Shown here piece by piece: positions 1 through 8,866 of a stretch of 64,000 nucleotides of DNA. Source of the stretch: Robinsoniella peoriensis (GTDB taxonomy: Bacteria; Bacillota; Clostridia; Lachnospirales; Lachnospiraceae); the NCBI RefSeq assembly GCF_042680125.1, contig NZ_JBHTNY010000011.1; one strand, 5' to 3'. The position numbers and the translations under genes are program-made. Positions within the stretch are counted from its first letter, which is position 1. Every line of letters starts with the position of its first letter. Below the pieces are notes generated by a model that was given only the letters and a program-made list of their open reading frames with translations, did not search any database and was not told the origin of the DNA.

Positions 1-313
1 GGAAAGGTTAGAAAATACCAGTTCTGCGGCCAGCTGACGGAGCCCATGCCAGTTTCCCACACCCATCTTTCCGTACATTACCTACATCTACAAAGCGTCC
101 TAATCAGCTAAACCCAAATTTAAGCTTTACCAACTACTAGAACGAATTTAATGGTACTTCGAAATTTACTGGAAAGTCAGCTTCAGTAAAAAAAATTGCA
201 AAATTAGTTGACGTATGTAAAAAATATGATATAATAACTATTAGTGCAATAAAAATACCCGTACAGTTGTATTATGCACAATCTACAACTGGAGGGAGGT
301 TAGGTGTGAGACT
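1..313. other. Left-edge region with no supportable gene, up to rpsU
   Basis: This 313-base stretch holds the rpsU promoter but no gene I can support. Short open frames touch the left edge on both strands (plus strand 1-111, 36 codons; minus strand from about 93 down). Neither has a recognisable domain or start signal, so a truncated gene cannot be confirmed. Confidence 0.5.
208..235 (+). promoter_or_regulatory. Sigma-A promoter of rpsU
   Basis: TTGACG (208-213) and a perfect TATAAT (230-235) are separated by 16 bases, about 80 bases upstream of rpsU. The only gene downstream before the terminator is rpsU. Confidence 0.7.
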
Positions 314-490
314 ATGTCGAATGTAATCGTAAAAGAGAATGAGACTTTAGATAGCGCTTTACGTCGTTTTAAAAGAAACTGCGCTAAAGCTGGTATCCAG
401 CAGGAAATTCGTAAAAGAGAACATTACGAAAAACCAAGCGTAAGACGTAAGAAAAAATCTGAAGCTGCTCGTAAACGTAAATTTAATTAA
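314..490 (+). CDS. rpsU: 30S ribosomal protein bS21
   Basis: This encodes a 58-residue, strongly basic protein of the small ribosomal subunit. It reads MSNVIVKENETLDSALRRFK at the N-terminus and ends in a Lys/Arg-rich tail (RRKKKSEAARKRKFN), which is typical of bS21, a protein near the 3' end of 16S rRNA that assists initiation. The length matches the usual 57-70 residues. A purine-rich GGAGGGAGG lies at 291-299, somewhat far from the ATG. The gene is a single transcription unit between its own promoter (208-235) and a hairpin terminator (503-545). Confidence 0.95.
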   Translation: MSNVIVKENETLDSALRRFKRNCAKAGIQQEIRKREHYEKPSVRRKKKSEAARKRKFN

Positions 491-502
491 TTTGTGCAGT
501 TA

Positions 503-545
503 AAATCCTTGGCCATAGTTTAGATTATGGTCAAGGATTTTTTAA
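503..545 (+). terminator. Rho-independent terminator of rpsU
   Basis: AAATCCTTGGCCATA pairs with TATGGTCAAGGATTT around a short loop, followed by a T run. It closes the rpsU unit and lies directly in front of the first leader element. Confidence 0.85.
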
Positions 546-553
546 AGGAAAAA

Positions 554-624
554 TTTGAAAGAAAATTGCTTTCAAACTACTAATTAAGGAATAGCATAAG
601 CCAGCTTGCGCTGTTCAGGGGTAA
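554..624 (+). promoter_or_regulatory. 5' leader element, copy 1 (upstream of cls)
   Basis: Copy 1 of a three-copy family (others at 16686 and 44380). Layout: a TTTGAAAG/CTTTCAAA stem (554-561/569-576); the conserved TAATTAAGG; an imperfect hairpin GAATAGCATAAGC/GCTTGCGCTGTTC (about 589-615); then AGGGG 7 nt before the cls ATG. A TTG-started frame at 555-587 (TTG AAA GAA AAT TGC...) could encode a 10-residue leader peptide and has AAAGGA in front of it. No known riboswitch consensus was recognised. Confidence 0.6.
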
Positions 625-628
625 AATT

Positions 629-2164
629 ATGAAAAAAATACTAAAGCTTGTTTTCAGCAGGCTGTTTTATGTTGGAGTTGCTATTTGTTTTCAAGTCTTC
701 TGGATTGTACTTATGGCATATCGATTGGAACGAATGTTTCCGGTGTTATCTGTATTTATAACGGTAGCTTGTATAGCTGCAGTTCTATGGATTGTCAATA
801 AACGTATGAATCCGTCTTATAAGCTGGCATGGACCATGCTGATTTTGTCGGTTCCTGTTTTTGGAGCAGTGATTTACCTGATTTTTGGAAAATCCAGACT
901 GGCAAGCGAAACCCAGAAAAAATTTGATAATGAAGTAAAAAAAACAGATGTTGTTCTGAAAGAAAAGAAAGATGTCAGGGAGAATTTAAATGAACTGGAT
1001 TATCATATGGATAACCAGTCTAAATATATCCGTGATTATGCCGGATTTCCGGTATATCAAAATACAGAGACGGAATACTTCAGAATTGGGGAAGAGCTGT
1101 ATAAAAGCCTGATACAGGAGTTGGAGAAGGCAGAACATTTTATCTTTATGGAATACTTCATCATAGATAAGGGGATGATGTGGGAGTCTGTATTGGAGAT
1201 TTTGGTGAGAAAAGTAGCCGAAGGTGTAGATGTCCGGCTGATTTATGATGATATGGGATGCGTTAATACCCTGCCTGCGCAGTTTTACAAACAGCTTCAG
1301 GCAAAAGGAATCAAATGCGCAGCTTTTAATCCCTTCCGCCCCATTGTATCCGTAATCATGAATAATCGTGACCACAGGAAGATAACTGTTATTGATGGGC
1401 ACACCAGCTTCACCGGGGGAATTAACCTCGCCGACGAGTATATAAACCGTAAGAAGCGTTTTGGCCACTGGAAAGATACCGGGGTTATGTTAAAAGGAGA
1501 AGCGGTACGGAATTTTACGGTTATGTTCATTCAGATGTGGAATGTAATTACCGGTATGGAAGATAAATTAGAAAATTATATGCCTCACGTATATCATAAA
1601 GAACCATTTAGAGGGGAAGGCTTTGTTCAGCCTTACGCAGATACCCCATTGGATGATGAAATCGTGGGAGAAAATGTTTACATAAATGCAATTACAAAGG
1701 CTAAGCGGTATGTCTATATTTTCACTCCTTATCTGATTATCGACAATGAGATGATGACAGCGCTGTGCCTGGCTGCAAAAAATGGAGTGGATGTAAGAAT
1801 TGTTACACCAGGGATACCGGATAAGAAGATGGTCTTCTTACTGACCCAGTCTTACTATGCACAGCTCCTGGAAGCAGGAGTGAAGATCTATGAATATCAG
1901 CCTGGATTTATACATGCCAAATCCTTTGTCTGTGATGATGAACTGGCAATTGTAGGCACTATTAATATGGATTATAGAAGCCTGTATCTGCATTTTGAAT
2001 GTGCCGTCTGGATGTACAGAACGAAAGCGGTGATGCAGCTTAAGAAAGATGTTTTTGAAACCATAGAAGTAAGTACCAGAATAACGGAGGAATTCTGCAG
2101 AGAGCGTAATATTGTAATTCGCGGCCTGCAAAATTTACTACGCTTATTTGCTCCTTTATTATAA
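629..2164 (+). CDS. cls: Cardiolipin synthase
   Basis: This 511-residue membrane enzyme joins two phosphatidylglycerols to make cardiolipin. Two hydrophobic segments lie in residues 10-90, ending near the NPSYKLAWTM stretch usual for the N-terminal region of bacterial Cls. Two phospholipase D motifs follow: HRKITVID (H249, K251, D256) and HAKSFVCD (H429, K431, D436), each followed by a conserved GxxN (GGINL, GTINM). The length is normal for the family. The ATG is 7 nt after AGGGG, the end of leader element copy 1, so expression is probably controlled at the leader. The next gene is a CmpB-type membrane protein 145 nt downstream. Confidence 0.95.
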   Translation: MKKILKLVFSRLFYVGVAICFQVFWIVLMAYRLERMFPVLSVFITVACIAAVLWIVNKRMNPSYKLAWTMLILSVPVFGAVIYLIFGKSRLASETQKKFDNEVKKTDVVLKEKKDVRENLNELDYHMDNQSKYIRDYAGFPVYQNTETEYFRIGEELYKSLIQELEKAEHFIFMEYFIIDKGMMWESVLEILVRKVAEGVDVRLIYDDMGCVNTLPAQFYKQLQAKGIKCAAFNPFRPIVSVIMNNRDHRKITVIDGHTSFTGGINLADEYINRKKRFGHWKDTGVMLKGEAVRNFTVMFIQMWNVITGMEDKLENYMPHVYHKEPFRGEGFVQPYADTPLDDEIVGENVYINAITKAKRYVYIFTPYLIIDNEMMTALCLAAKNGVDVRIVTPGIPDKKMVFLLTQSYYAQLLEAGVKIYEYQPGFIHAKSFVCDDELAIVGTINMDYRSLYLHFECAVWMYRTKAVMQLKKDVFETIEVSTRITEEFCRERNIVIRGLQNLLRLFAPLL

Positions 2165-2309
2165 AAATTTTATATTATTAATTTTTTTTTAAGTTTCTCT
2201 AAGTTTTCCTAAAGTGTATAGTATATTTAGAAAAAGTATGATAAGATAATTGCAAATCAGGACAAGTTACTGAAATATTTGAAAAAGATGAGCAAAGGGG
2301 AGTGAATAT

Positions 2310-2900
2310 ATGCCTTGGAATTATCCGGTTATAGGAACGGACATTTATCATATCGTACAGTGGTTTTTTATATATAGTATTTTAGGCTGGGTTGTAGAAT
2401 CCATTTATATGTCATTTTGTGAAAAGAGATGGGTGAACCGCGGATTTATCTTTGGTCCAATCTGCCCGATCTATGGTTTTGGAGCTGTGGCTGCTTATTT
2501 TATATTAGAGCCGTTAGCAGGTAATTATGTGGTACTGTTTATTGCGGGAAGCCTTCTGGCCACTGGCTGGGAATGGTTCGTAGCAAAAGTAATGTTACAT
2601 ATTTTTGGTGAAGTATGGTGGGATTACTCTAACAAACCTTTTAACTATAAAGGAATTTTATGTCTGGAAAGTTCGATTGCATGGGGCTTTTACACCATTA
2701 TATTATTTACTTTCCTGCAAAAGGGAGTCATGATGATGGCCGACAGCTACAGTTATAAGGTAGGCTGTGTGGCAGCCGGTATCTTAATGGTTTATTACAT
2801 GATCGATTTTACCATTCACCTTTGTAAAGCCAAATTCCCGTCGGTGCCAAAACGTGCCAGAAAGTTTCGGGACAGCCTTGTGAACTTTTATCGGGGATGA
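2310..2900 (+). CDS. CmpB-type putative ABC-transporter membrane protein (PF06541)
   Basis: A 196-residue polytopic membrane protein with about five hydrophobic segments. Hallmarks of the ABC_trans_CmpB family are visible: ILGWVVESIYMS near residue 27, NRGFIFGPICPIYGFGAV near 47, a WWDYSNKPFNYKG block near 108 and CLESSIAWGFY soon after. The family's function is not established despite its name, and no ATPase gene is adjacent. It is the shortest of three homologues here (others at 22927 and 44457). The ATG is preceded by AAAGGGGAGTG. The gene ends in a strong hairpin that runs into the next gene's start. Confidence 0.8.
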   Translation: MPWNYPVIGTDIYHIVQWFFIYSILGWVVESIYMSFCEKRWVNRGFIFGPICPIYGFGAVAAYFILEPLAGNYVVLFIAGSLLATGWEWFVAKVMLHIFGEVWWDYSNKPFNYKGILCLESSIAWGFYTIILFTFLQKGVMMMADSYSYKVGCVAAGILMVYYMIDFTIHLCKAKFPSVPKRARKFRDSLVNFYRG

Positions 2901-2929
2901 TTTTCAGAAAACTGAATAAAAGAAGCATA

Positions 2930-2986
2930 AACCGCTCTCAAATCGCTTATATTTAGGTATAGAATGATTTGGGAGCGGTTATTTTT
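2930..2986 (+). terminator. Terminator hairpin overlapping the next gene's ribosome binding site
   Basis: AACCGCTCTCAAATC (2930-2944) pairs over 15 positions, with one G-T wobble, with GATTTGGGAGCGGTT (2966-2980), followed by ATTTTT. The 3' arm contains GGGAG, the only Shine-Dalgarno candidate for the ATG at 2987. One structure may therefore end transcription of the CmpB gene and hide the next gene's ribosome binding site. Confidence 0.75.
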
Positions 2987-4162
2987 ATGAAGAGATGGTT
3001 AGCATTATTTATGGCTGTCATTCTGCTTTTTCAAAATGTTGCAATTGTAAAAGCAGAAGAAGAGACAGCATCGGATGCTGCGGTGACGATTGAAGCGCCC
3101 TCCGCAGTGTTAATGGAAGCTTCAACGGGAACAATACTTTATGAAAAAGATGCACATCAGAAATTAAACCCTGCCAGTGTCACAAAGATTATGACACTGC
3201 TGCTGATATTTGAGGCATTAGATGCAGGTAAGATTAAAATGGACGAGGAAGTGGTTACCAGTGCTCATGCAAAGTCTATGGGCGGATCACAGGTTTACCT
3301 GGAAGAAGGAGAGAAACAGACAGTTGAGACCTTGATAAAATGTATCGTTATTGCTTCCGGAAATGATGCTGCGGTAACAATGGCAGAAAGAATTTCAGGC
3401 AGTGAAGAGGAATTTGTCCGTCAAATGAACCAAAGAGCAAAACAACTGGGAATGAATGATACTAATTTTATTGACTGCTGCGGTCTTACCGATTCACCGG
3501 ATCATTATACATCGGCATACGATGTTGCAGTGATGTCCAGAGAACTGGTTACAAATTACCCTAAGATCTATGAATACTCTACTATATGGATGGAAAATAT
3601 CACCCATGTAACGAATAAAGGTTCTTCAGAATTTGGACTGACTAATACGAACAAACTTCTGCGCAGCTATGATGGATGCATGGGACTTAAAACCGGAAGT
3701 ACCAGTACGGCAAAGTATTGTCTTTCAGCTACGGCGATTCGTAACGATATTGAGTTAATCAGCGTGATATTAAAGGCTCCTGATACGAAAACCCGGTTTA
3801 ACAATGCTGCAACACTTTTAAACTATGGATTCGGAAAGTGTGCCCTGTACATAGACAAGAATGATGATAAACTGCCGATGCTCACAGTGAAAAAGGGGGT
3901 AGAAGATCAGGCAGGCTGTAACTACGAAGGCGAATTCCGATATCTGGATACAAAAGGACAGGATTTATCACAGATAAAAAAAGAGATTAAAATGAGTGAA
4001 GAGATTACAGCACCGGTAAAAAAAGGTGATGTAGCAGGAAAAGCAGTATATCTCATTAATGGAAAAGAGATCGGAAGTGTAAATATTCTGTTTGACCGGG
4101 ATATTGAAGAAGCAGGATTTTTGGATTGTCTGAAAGAAGCCTGGGAAGAATATTGTTTCTAA
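2987..4162 (+). CDS. D-alanyl-D-alanine carboxypeptidase (PBP5-like, peptidase S11)
   Basis: An exported penicillin-binding protein that trims the terminal D-Ala from peptidoglycan stem peptides. Residues 1-24 form a signal peptide (MKRWLALFMAVILLF... ending AxA-like before EEE). The three serine DD-peptidase motifs are present: S64-V-T-K67, S124-G-N and K235-T-G. A C-terminal PBP5_C-like beta domain follows. I chose the ATG at 2987. A TTG at 2969 is in frame but would put six residues before an otherwise standard signal peptide and lies inside the hairpin. A second paralogue lies at 7499. Confidence 0.9.
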   Translation: MKRWLALFMAVILLFQNVAIVKAEEETASDAAVTIEAPSAVLMEASTGTILYEKDAHQKLNPASVTKIMTLLLIFEALDAGKIKMDEEVVTSAHAKSMGGSQVYLEEGEKQTVETLIKCIVIASGNDAAVTMAERISGSEEEFVRQMNQRAKQLGMNDTNFIDCCGLTDSPDHYTSAYDVAVMSRELVTNYPKIYEYSTIWMENITHVTNKGSSEFGLTNTNKLLRSYDGCMGLKTGSTSTAKYCLSATAIRNDIELISVILKAPDTKTRFNNAATLLNYGFGKCALYIDKNDDKLPMLTVKKGVEDQAGCNYEGEFRYLDTKGQDLSQIKKEIKMSEEITAPVKKGDVAGKAVYLINGKEIGSVNILFDRDIEEAGFLDCLKEAWEEYCF

Positions 4163-4175
4163 AGGGTATTGGAAT

Positions 4176-4206
4176 GAGGGCCTCGAAAGGGGCTCTTTTC
4201 ATTTTT
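4176..4206 (+). terminator. Probable terminator after the first dac gene
   Basis: GAG..CCTC pairs with GGGG.CTC around GAAA, followed by TTTTCATTTTT. Confidence 0.5.
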
Positions 4207-4273
4207 GTAAAACTATGATATACTTTTGAAAACCCAAACGGGTTTTTTAAAGATGAAATTATATGGAGAATAA

Positions 4274-5077
4274 ATGAGAAAATTTAAAATAGCAACATAT
4301 AAAATAAAGACAATGCAAAAAAAAAATTCCCCCAGCCGTCCGGTGAGAATAGTGGTACTTGCGGATTTGCACTGCACGGTTTACGGGGAAAATAATATCC
4401 GGCTGATACAGGCAGTATATAAAATTAATCCCGATATAGTTATGGTAGTAGGTGATATGCTGGTATCCAAACCGGATAAGCCTACGGATATGGATTCCAC
4501 AGTGTTTCTGCTAAAAGCCCTGGTAAAGAAGTATCCGGTCTATTACAGCAATGGGAACCATGAATACCGGATGAAAATATATCCGCAGATTTACGGAGAT
4601 GTCTATGAACGGTTTCAAAAGGAGATCCGTTCCATAGGCGTTGTCCTGTTGGAAAATGAAAGATGTCTCTGCAAGGCGGCAGGAATGAAAATGATTATTC
4701 ACGGATATGAACTGGATAAGCGGTTTTTTAAACGTTTTTCCAGGGAAAAGCTGGGCGTGGAGGAAATGAACCAGGCTCTTGGAAGACCGGATGAAAAAGG
4801 ATATCATATTCTGCTGGCTCATAATCCGGTATTTTTTAAAACTTATGCCGGCTGGGGGGCAGATTTAACCTTATCGGGGCATTTGCATGGAGGAATGATA
4901 CGCCTTCCGCTGCTGGGCGGTGTTATCAGTCCACAGGTACAAATATTTCCAAAGTATGATAAGGGGCTGTTTCATATAGGAAGACATCAATTAGTAGTAA
5001 GCGCAGGGCTGGGCAGCCATTCCATCAAACTGCGGTTTCATAACCCTACCGAGCTGGTTGTTGTGGAATTGCAGTAA
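4274..5077 (+). CDS. Calcineurin-like metallophosphoesterase
   Basis: A 267-residue protein with all metal-binding motifs of the calcineurin-like phosphoesterase fold: DLH in LADLHCT near residue 32, GDM in VVGDMLV near 60, GNHE near 94, HNP near 183 and GHLHGG near 204. It resembles the YkuE-type enzymes of Firmicutes, but lacks their usual N-terminal membrane segment, so it may be cytoplasmic. The substrate cannot be told from sequence. ATG follows GGAG with a 6-nt gap. It is followed after 100 nt by scpA. Confidence 0.85.
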   Translation: MRKFKIATYKIKTMQKKNSPSRPVRIVVLADLHCTVYGENNIRLIQAVYKINPDIVMVVGDMLVSKPDKPTDMDSTVFLLKALVKKYPVYYSNGNHEYRMKIYPQIYGDVYERFQKEIRSIGVVLLENERCLCKAAGMKMIIHGYELDKRFFKRFSREKLGVEEMNQALGRPDEKGYHILLAHNPVFFKTYAGWGADLTLSGHLHGGMIRLPLLGGVISPQVQIFPKYDKGLFHIGRHQLVVSAGLGSHSIKLRFHNPTELVVVELQ

Positions 5078-5179
5078 TTTGCTTGCAAATCTTAAGAAAA
5101 CTTAGTACAATAAAGAATATGCGTTTTCCACATAAAGTGGAGAAGAGATTTAGATTAGTAAAAGAAGGCAGGAAATATT

Positions 5180-5920
5180 ATGGGAATTCCCGTCAAGCTG
5201 GAGGCATTTGAAGGTCCGCTGGATCTGCTCTTGCATTTGATTGATAAAAATAAAGTTAGTATCTATGATATTCCCATTGTGGAAATCACCAGACAGTATC
5301 TGGAATATATACAGGAAATGGAACGGCAGGACTTAGGCGTAATGAGTGAGTTTTTGGTTATGGCGGCTACCTTAATCGATATCAAGTCCCGGATGCTCCT
5401 TCCCAAAGAAGTAAATGAAGAGGGGGAAGAAGAAGATCCCCGGCAGGAGCTGGTAGAACAGCTGCTGCAGTATAAATTGTTTAAATACATGTCATATGAA
5501 TTGCGTGACCGCCAGGAAGATGCCCAATTATTTTTATATAAGCCTCCAACCGTACCGGATGAGGTAGAAGAGTACCGCGAGCCGATCCATTTAGAAGAAC
5601 TGCTTTCGGGAGTGACGCTGGCAAAACTGAATGCGATATTTAAAGCGGTAATGAAACGGCAGGAGAACAGAATTGACCCGATTCGAAGCACCTTTGGAAA
5701 TCTGGAAAAAGAAGAAGTCAGTCTGGATGATAAAATGGAGTTTGTGGAACAGTATGTACTGACCCGGAAATCCTGCAGATTTCGTGATCTGTTGGTATTA
5801 CAGACCAGTAAAATACATGTAATTGTTGCTTTTTTAGCCATTCTGGAACTAATGAAAGTGGGTAAAATCAATATCATGCAGCAGGATATCTTTGATGATA
5901 TCTACATAACGGCCAATTAA
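5180..5920 (+). CDS. scpA: Segregation and condensation protein A
   Basis: The kleisin subunit of the bacterial SMC-ScpAB condensin, which bridges SMC heads and folds the chromosome. The N-terminus GIPVKLEAFEGPLDLLLHLI is diagnostic for ScpA, and the C-terminal winged-helix segment (residues 180-246) ends in a region that binds the SMC head. The central part is rich in Glu, as usual for the linker. At 246 residues it has normal length. scpB follows 108 nt later in the same direction, the standard arrangement. Confidence 0.97.
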   Translation: MGIPVKLEAFEGPLDLLLHLIDKNKVSIYDIPIVEITRQYLEYIQEMERQDLGVMSEFLVMAATLIDIKSRMLLPKEVNEEGEEEDPRQELVEQLLQYKLFKYMSYELRDRQEDAQLFLYKPPTVPDEVEEYREPIHLEELLSGVTLAKLNAIFKAVMKRQENRIDPIRSTFGNLEKEEVSLDDKMEFVEQYVLTRKSCRFRDLLVLQTSKIHVIVAFLAILELMKVGKINIMQQDIFDDIYITAN

Positions 5921-6028
5921 GTGTAAATTGTAAGACAGAAAATTATTTCTGATACGTATTTGGGGGATGTTATAAGCAGGCTTATGATATGCATACGATG
6001 AAGTGTAAAGGAAAAGCGAGGAATACGA

Positions 6029-6598
6029 GTGGATTTAAAGAAGACAGAAGCTGCAATTGAGGCGATTCTCTTTACTATGGGAGAATCCGTGGAAGTGGAT
6101 AAAATTGCAAAAGCAGTAGAACAGGATTCAGAAACAACTAAAAAAATAATACATAATATGATGGACCGTTATCAGACGGAAGAGCGTGGCATTCAGATCA
6201 TAGAATTGGAAAATGCCTTTCAAATGTGTACAAAGAAGGATATGTATGAGTATCTGATTCGAATTGCAAAGCAGCCGAAAAAAATGGTTTTAACGGATGT
6301 TGCACTGGAGACTCTTTCCATTATAGCATATAAACAGCCAATCACAAAAATGGAGATTGAAAAAATCCGTGGTGTTAAGAGCGACCATGCAGTGAATAAG
6401 CTGATTGAATATAATCTTGTAAAAGAACTGGGGCGGCTGGATGCACCGGGACGTCCGCTTTTATTTGGAACAACAGAAGAATTCTTAAGGAATTTCGGGG
6501 TACACTCTTTAGAGGATCTGCCAACTGTAAATCCCGTGCAATTAGAGGATTTTAAGGCAGAGGCTGAAGAAGAAATTCAATTAAAACTGAATATCTAG
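6029..6598 (+). CDS. scpB: Segregation and condensation protein B
   Basis: A 189-residue ScpB, which dimerises through winged-helix domains and binds the ScpA linker. Start is a GTG after GCGAGGAA. The N-terminus (LKKTEAAIEAILFTMGE) and the motif TLSIIAYKQPITKMEIEKIRG near residue 97 are characteristic, as is GRPLLFGTTEEFLRNFGV near 147. The next gene begins about 40 nt downstream, so the three probably share a transcript. Confidence 0.97.
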   Translation: MDLKKTEAAIEAILFTMGESVEVDKIAKAVEQDSETTKKIIHNMMDRYQTEERGIQIIELENAFQMCTKKDMYEYLIRIAKQPKKMVLTDVALETLSIIAYKQPITKMEIEKIRGVKSDHAVNKLIEYNLVKELGRLDAPGRPLLFGTTEEFLRNFGVHSLEDLPTVNPVQLEDFKAEAEEEIQLKLNI

Positions 6599-6638
6599 AG
6601 TGGTTTACAGGCTCTGGAATACAGATGGGAGAGTTTTT

Positions 6639-7427
6639 ATGCCTACAACTTATGCACATGATGCTTTTGGAAAAATTGTTTATCAAAAGCTTCCGGAAGA
6701 AATGAAACAGATAATAGGAAATGAAAGAACCGCATATTTGATCGGACTGCATGGACCTGATATACTTTTCTATAACAGACCCTTTTGTAATAACCCAATC
6801 AGCCAGAAGGGACACGAGATGCATGACGAGATTGCATCTGTCTTCTTTGCGGAATGCAAGAAAAAATATATGCAGGAAGAAAGTGAGATACTCCTTGCGT
6901 ATATGTTTGGATTTGTATGTCATTATATGCTGGACAGTACCTGTCATCCATATATAAATGAATATATCGAGAAGACAGGGGTATCCCACGACGAAATCGA
7001 AACAGAGTTCGACCGTGAATTGATGGAACGCAATAACCGCAATCCTTTCCGTTTCCATCCCTCCGATTCAATTCACCTGGAAAAAGAAACAATCAGGGAA
7101 ATTGCCAATGCGCTGTCAGATATCAGCGAATGCCAGGTGCGCCATTGTTTAAAAGCAATGAAGTTCTATACGAATATAACGGTCTGCTCCAACTGTTTTA
7201 AGAGAAATCTTTTTCTTAATCTGGCTCATTTTACGAAAGCATCTGATGCAATTCAGGGTAGAATTATAAAAAAGAAGAAAAGCAAACGCTGTGAGGAAAG
7301 TAACCAGATGCTTTTGCATTTGTTTAGGCTGGCGGTACCGGAGACGGTTACGGTAATGGAAGATTTTTATAATACCATTACGGATATGGACTACCTCAAT
7401 TACCGTTTTGAAAGAAACTACAAATAA
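6639..7427 (+). CDS. Zinc-dependent phospholipase C family protein
   Basis: A 262-residue protein of the zinc-dependent phospholipase C superfamily (PF00882-like). Conserved histidine/aspartate clusters are visible: TYAHDAFGK at the N-terminus, GLHGPDILF near residue 37, QKGHEMHDE near 56 and a core FVCHYMLDSTCHPY near 92. No signal peptide is present, so it is probably cytoplasmic and its true substrate is unknown. A GTG at 6600 lies in frame but has no ribosome binding site; ATG 6639 follows GGGAG. It overlaps nothing and lies just after scpB. Confidence 0.8.
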   Translation: MPTTYAHDAFGKIVYQKLPEEMKQIIGNERTAYLIGLHGPDILFYNRPFCNNPISQKGHEMHDEIASVFFAECKKKYMQEESEILLAYMFGFVCHYMLDSTCHPYINEYIEKTGVSHDEIETEFDRELMERNNRNPFRFHPSDSIHLEKETIREIANALSDISECQVRHCLKAMKFYTNITVCSNCFKRNLFLNLAHFTKASDAIQGRIIKKKKSKRCEESNQMLLHLFRLAVPETVTVMEDFYNTITDMDYLNYRFERNYK

Positions 7428-7498
7428 ATAGAGATACTCTGAAATACTTTATAATATTCTTTCACATCCAACATATACTAGTAGAAAAGCCATAGGAT

Positions 7499-8746
7499 GT
7501 GAAGTGGATGAAGAAAATAACAGCAATTCTTTTAATACTGCTGCTCAGTATTTCCGGAAATCGCCTGGCTGCTCTGGCGGCAGAGGATCAGACGCCGGAA
7601 GAGCTGAATAATTTATACGCCCGTAGTGCCGTTTTAATGGATGGTGATACAGGGCGTATTCTTTATGGAAAGAATGAAAATGATGTAATGCCAATGGCAA
7701 GTACTACAAAGATCATGACCTGTATACTGACACTGGAAAAAGGAGATCTGGATTCTGTAGTTACCGCATCTTCCCTTGCTGCGTCTCAGCCAAAGGTTAG
7801 GCTGGGTATGAATACAGGAGAACGGTTTTATCTCAAAGACCTGCTCTATGCACTTATGCTGGAGTCTTTTAATGATGCCGCTGTTGCCATAGCCGAGCAT
7901 CTGGGTGGAAGCGTGCAGGGATTTGCAGATATGATGAATGCAAAAGCAAAAGAGATAGGATGCACGGATACATATTTTATATCACCCAACGGATTAGACG
8001 CAACCGATGAAAAAGGAAACCATTCGACTACTGCAGCGAATCTGGCACGTATTATGAAGTACTGTATCACAGAATCACCACAAAAAGATATGTTCTTAAA
8101 AATTACAAGAGCTGCGAACCATAGTTTTGCTAATGCGGATCAGACGAGAAATTTTTCCTGTGTAAACCACAATGCATTTTTAAGCATGATGGAAGGGGCA
8201 CTTTCCGGAAAGACAGGGTTCACCAACAATGCAGGGTACTGTTATGTAGGGGCACTTAAAAAAGACGGCAAGACCTTCATTGTCGCTTTGCTGGCATGCG
8301 GTTGGCCAAATAACAAGAGCTATAAGTGGAGTGATACCAGAAAGCTGATGAATTATGGGCTTCGGCATTATGATTTCAAGGAAATACATATTGGAAATGA
8401 ACCTGGCGTATTTGTAGCATCCGATGTTATAAAACCCCTGAAAGTAGAATCTGGAATTCCGGAAAGCCAGAACCTGCAGGATACTGCTTTCGTAAATACC
8501 AGCCTGAAGTGTTCCAAAGATGATATTATCAAAATGCTCTTATCTGAAAATGAGAAAATAACAGCCGATTACCAGATGAAAGAACAACTTACGGCACCGG
8601 TAAAAAGTAATACTGAGATTGGGAAGGTTACTTATTACCTGAATGGAAAGCCACTGAGAGAATATCCGATTATTACCACCCAGAATATTGAAAAACTGGA
8701 TTTTTCCTGGTGCCTGGATAAGATATGGGGATGGTTTGCTGCCTAA
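7499..8746 (+). CDS. D-alanyl-D-alanine carboxypeptidase (DacF-like)
   Basis: The second exported DD-carboxypeptidase of the window, 415 residues. Signal peptide residues 1-28 (KITAILLILLLSISG... ending ALAA). Catalytic motifs from the GTG start: S68-T-T-K71, S123-F-N125 and K238-T-G. The C-terminal region has the PBP5_C-like domain and an aromatic end (FSWCLDKIWGWFAA) that may sit on the membrane. The start is ambiguous: the GTG at 7499 is close to AGGA, while the in-frame ATG at 7508 has a 10-nt spacing and would remove three residues. Confidence 0.9.
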   Translation: MKWMKKITAILLILLLSISGNRLAALAAEDQTPEELNNLYARSAVLMDGDTGRILYGKNENDVMPMASTTKIMTCILTLEKGDLDSVVTASSLAASQPKVRLGMNTGERFYLKDLLYALMLESFNDAAVAIAEHLGGSVQGFADMMNAKAKEIGCTDTYFISPNGLDATDEKGNHSTTAANLARIMKYCITESPQKDMFLKITRAANHSFANADQTRNFSCVNHNAFLSMMEGALSGKTGFTNNAGYCYVGALKKDGKTFIVALLACGWPNNKSYKWSDTRKLMNYGLRHYDFKEIHIGNEPGVFVASDVIKPLKVESGIPESQNLQDTAFVNTSLKCSKDDIIKMLLSENEKITADYQMKEQLTAPVKSNTEIGKVTYYLNGKPLREYPIITTQNIEKLDFSWCLDKIWGWFAA

Positions 8747-8781
8747 GTTGTAATGTGAGCTTGAAGTATAAAATTTCTACT

Positions 8782-8809
8782 TTGAAAAACCTCTGTGCAA
8801 TGCTATAAT
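8782..8809 (+). promoter_or_regulatory. Probable promoter of topB
   Basis: TTGAAA (8782-8787) and TATAAT (8804-8809), 16-base spacer, about 60 bases upstream of topB. Confidence 0.5.
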
Positions 8810-8866
8810 AACAGGAAGCGGATTTTTCGCAAATACGACATAGAAAAGCAGAGGATGAATTAATAT

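Noticed and set aside
1..111. Open frame at the left edge, and others on the opposite strand
   Set aside because: Too short, no start visible inside the window, no recognised motif. They could be the end of a gene but nothing supports a choice of strand.
986..1468. 160-codon minus-strand ORF within cls
   Set aside because: It is the mirror of a well-supported gene with HKD motifs, has no own start signals, and no recognisable protein features.
5263..5877. 204-codon minus-strand ORF within scpA
   Set aside because: Shadow of scpA; serine-rich composition produced by the complementary codons.
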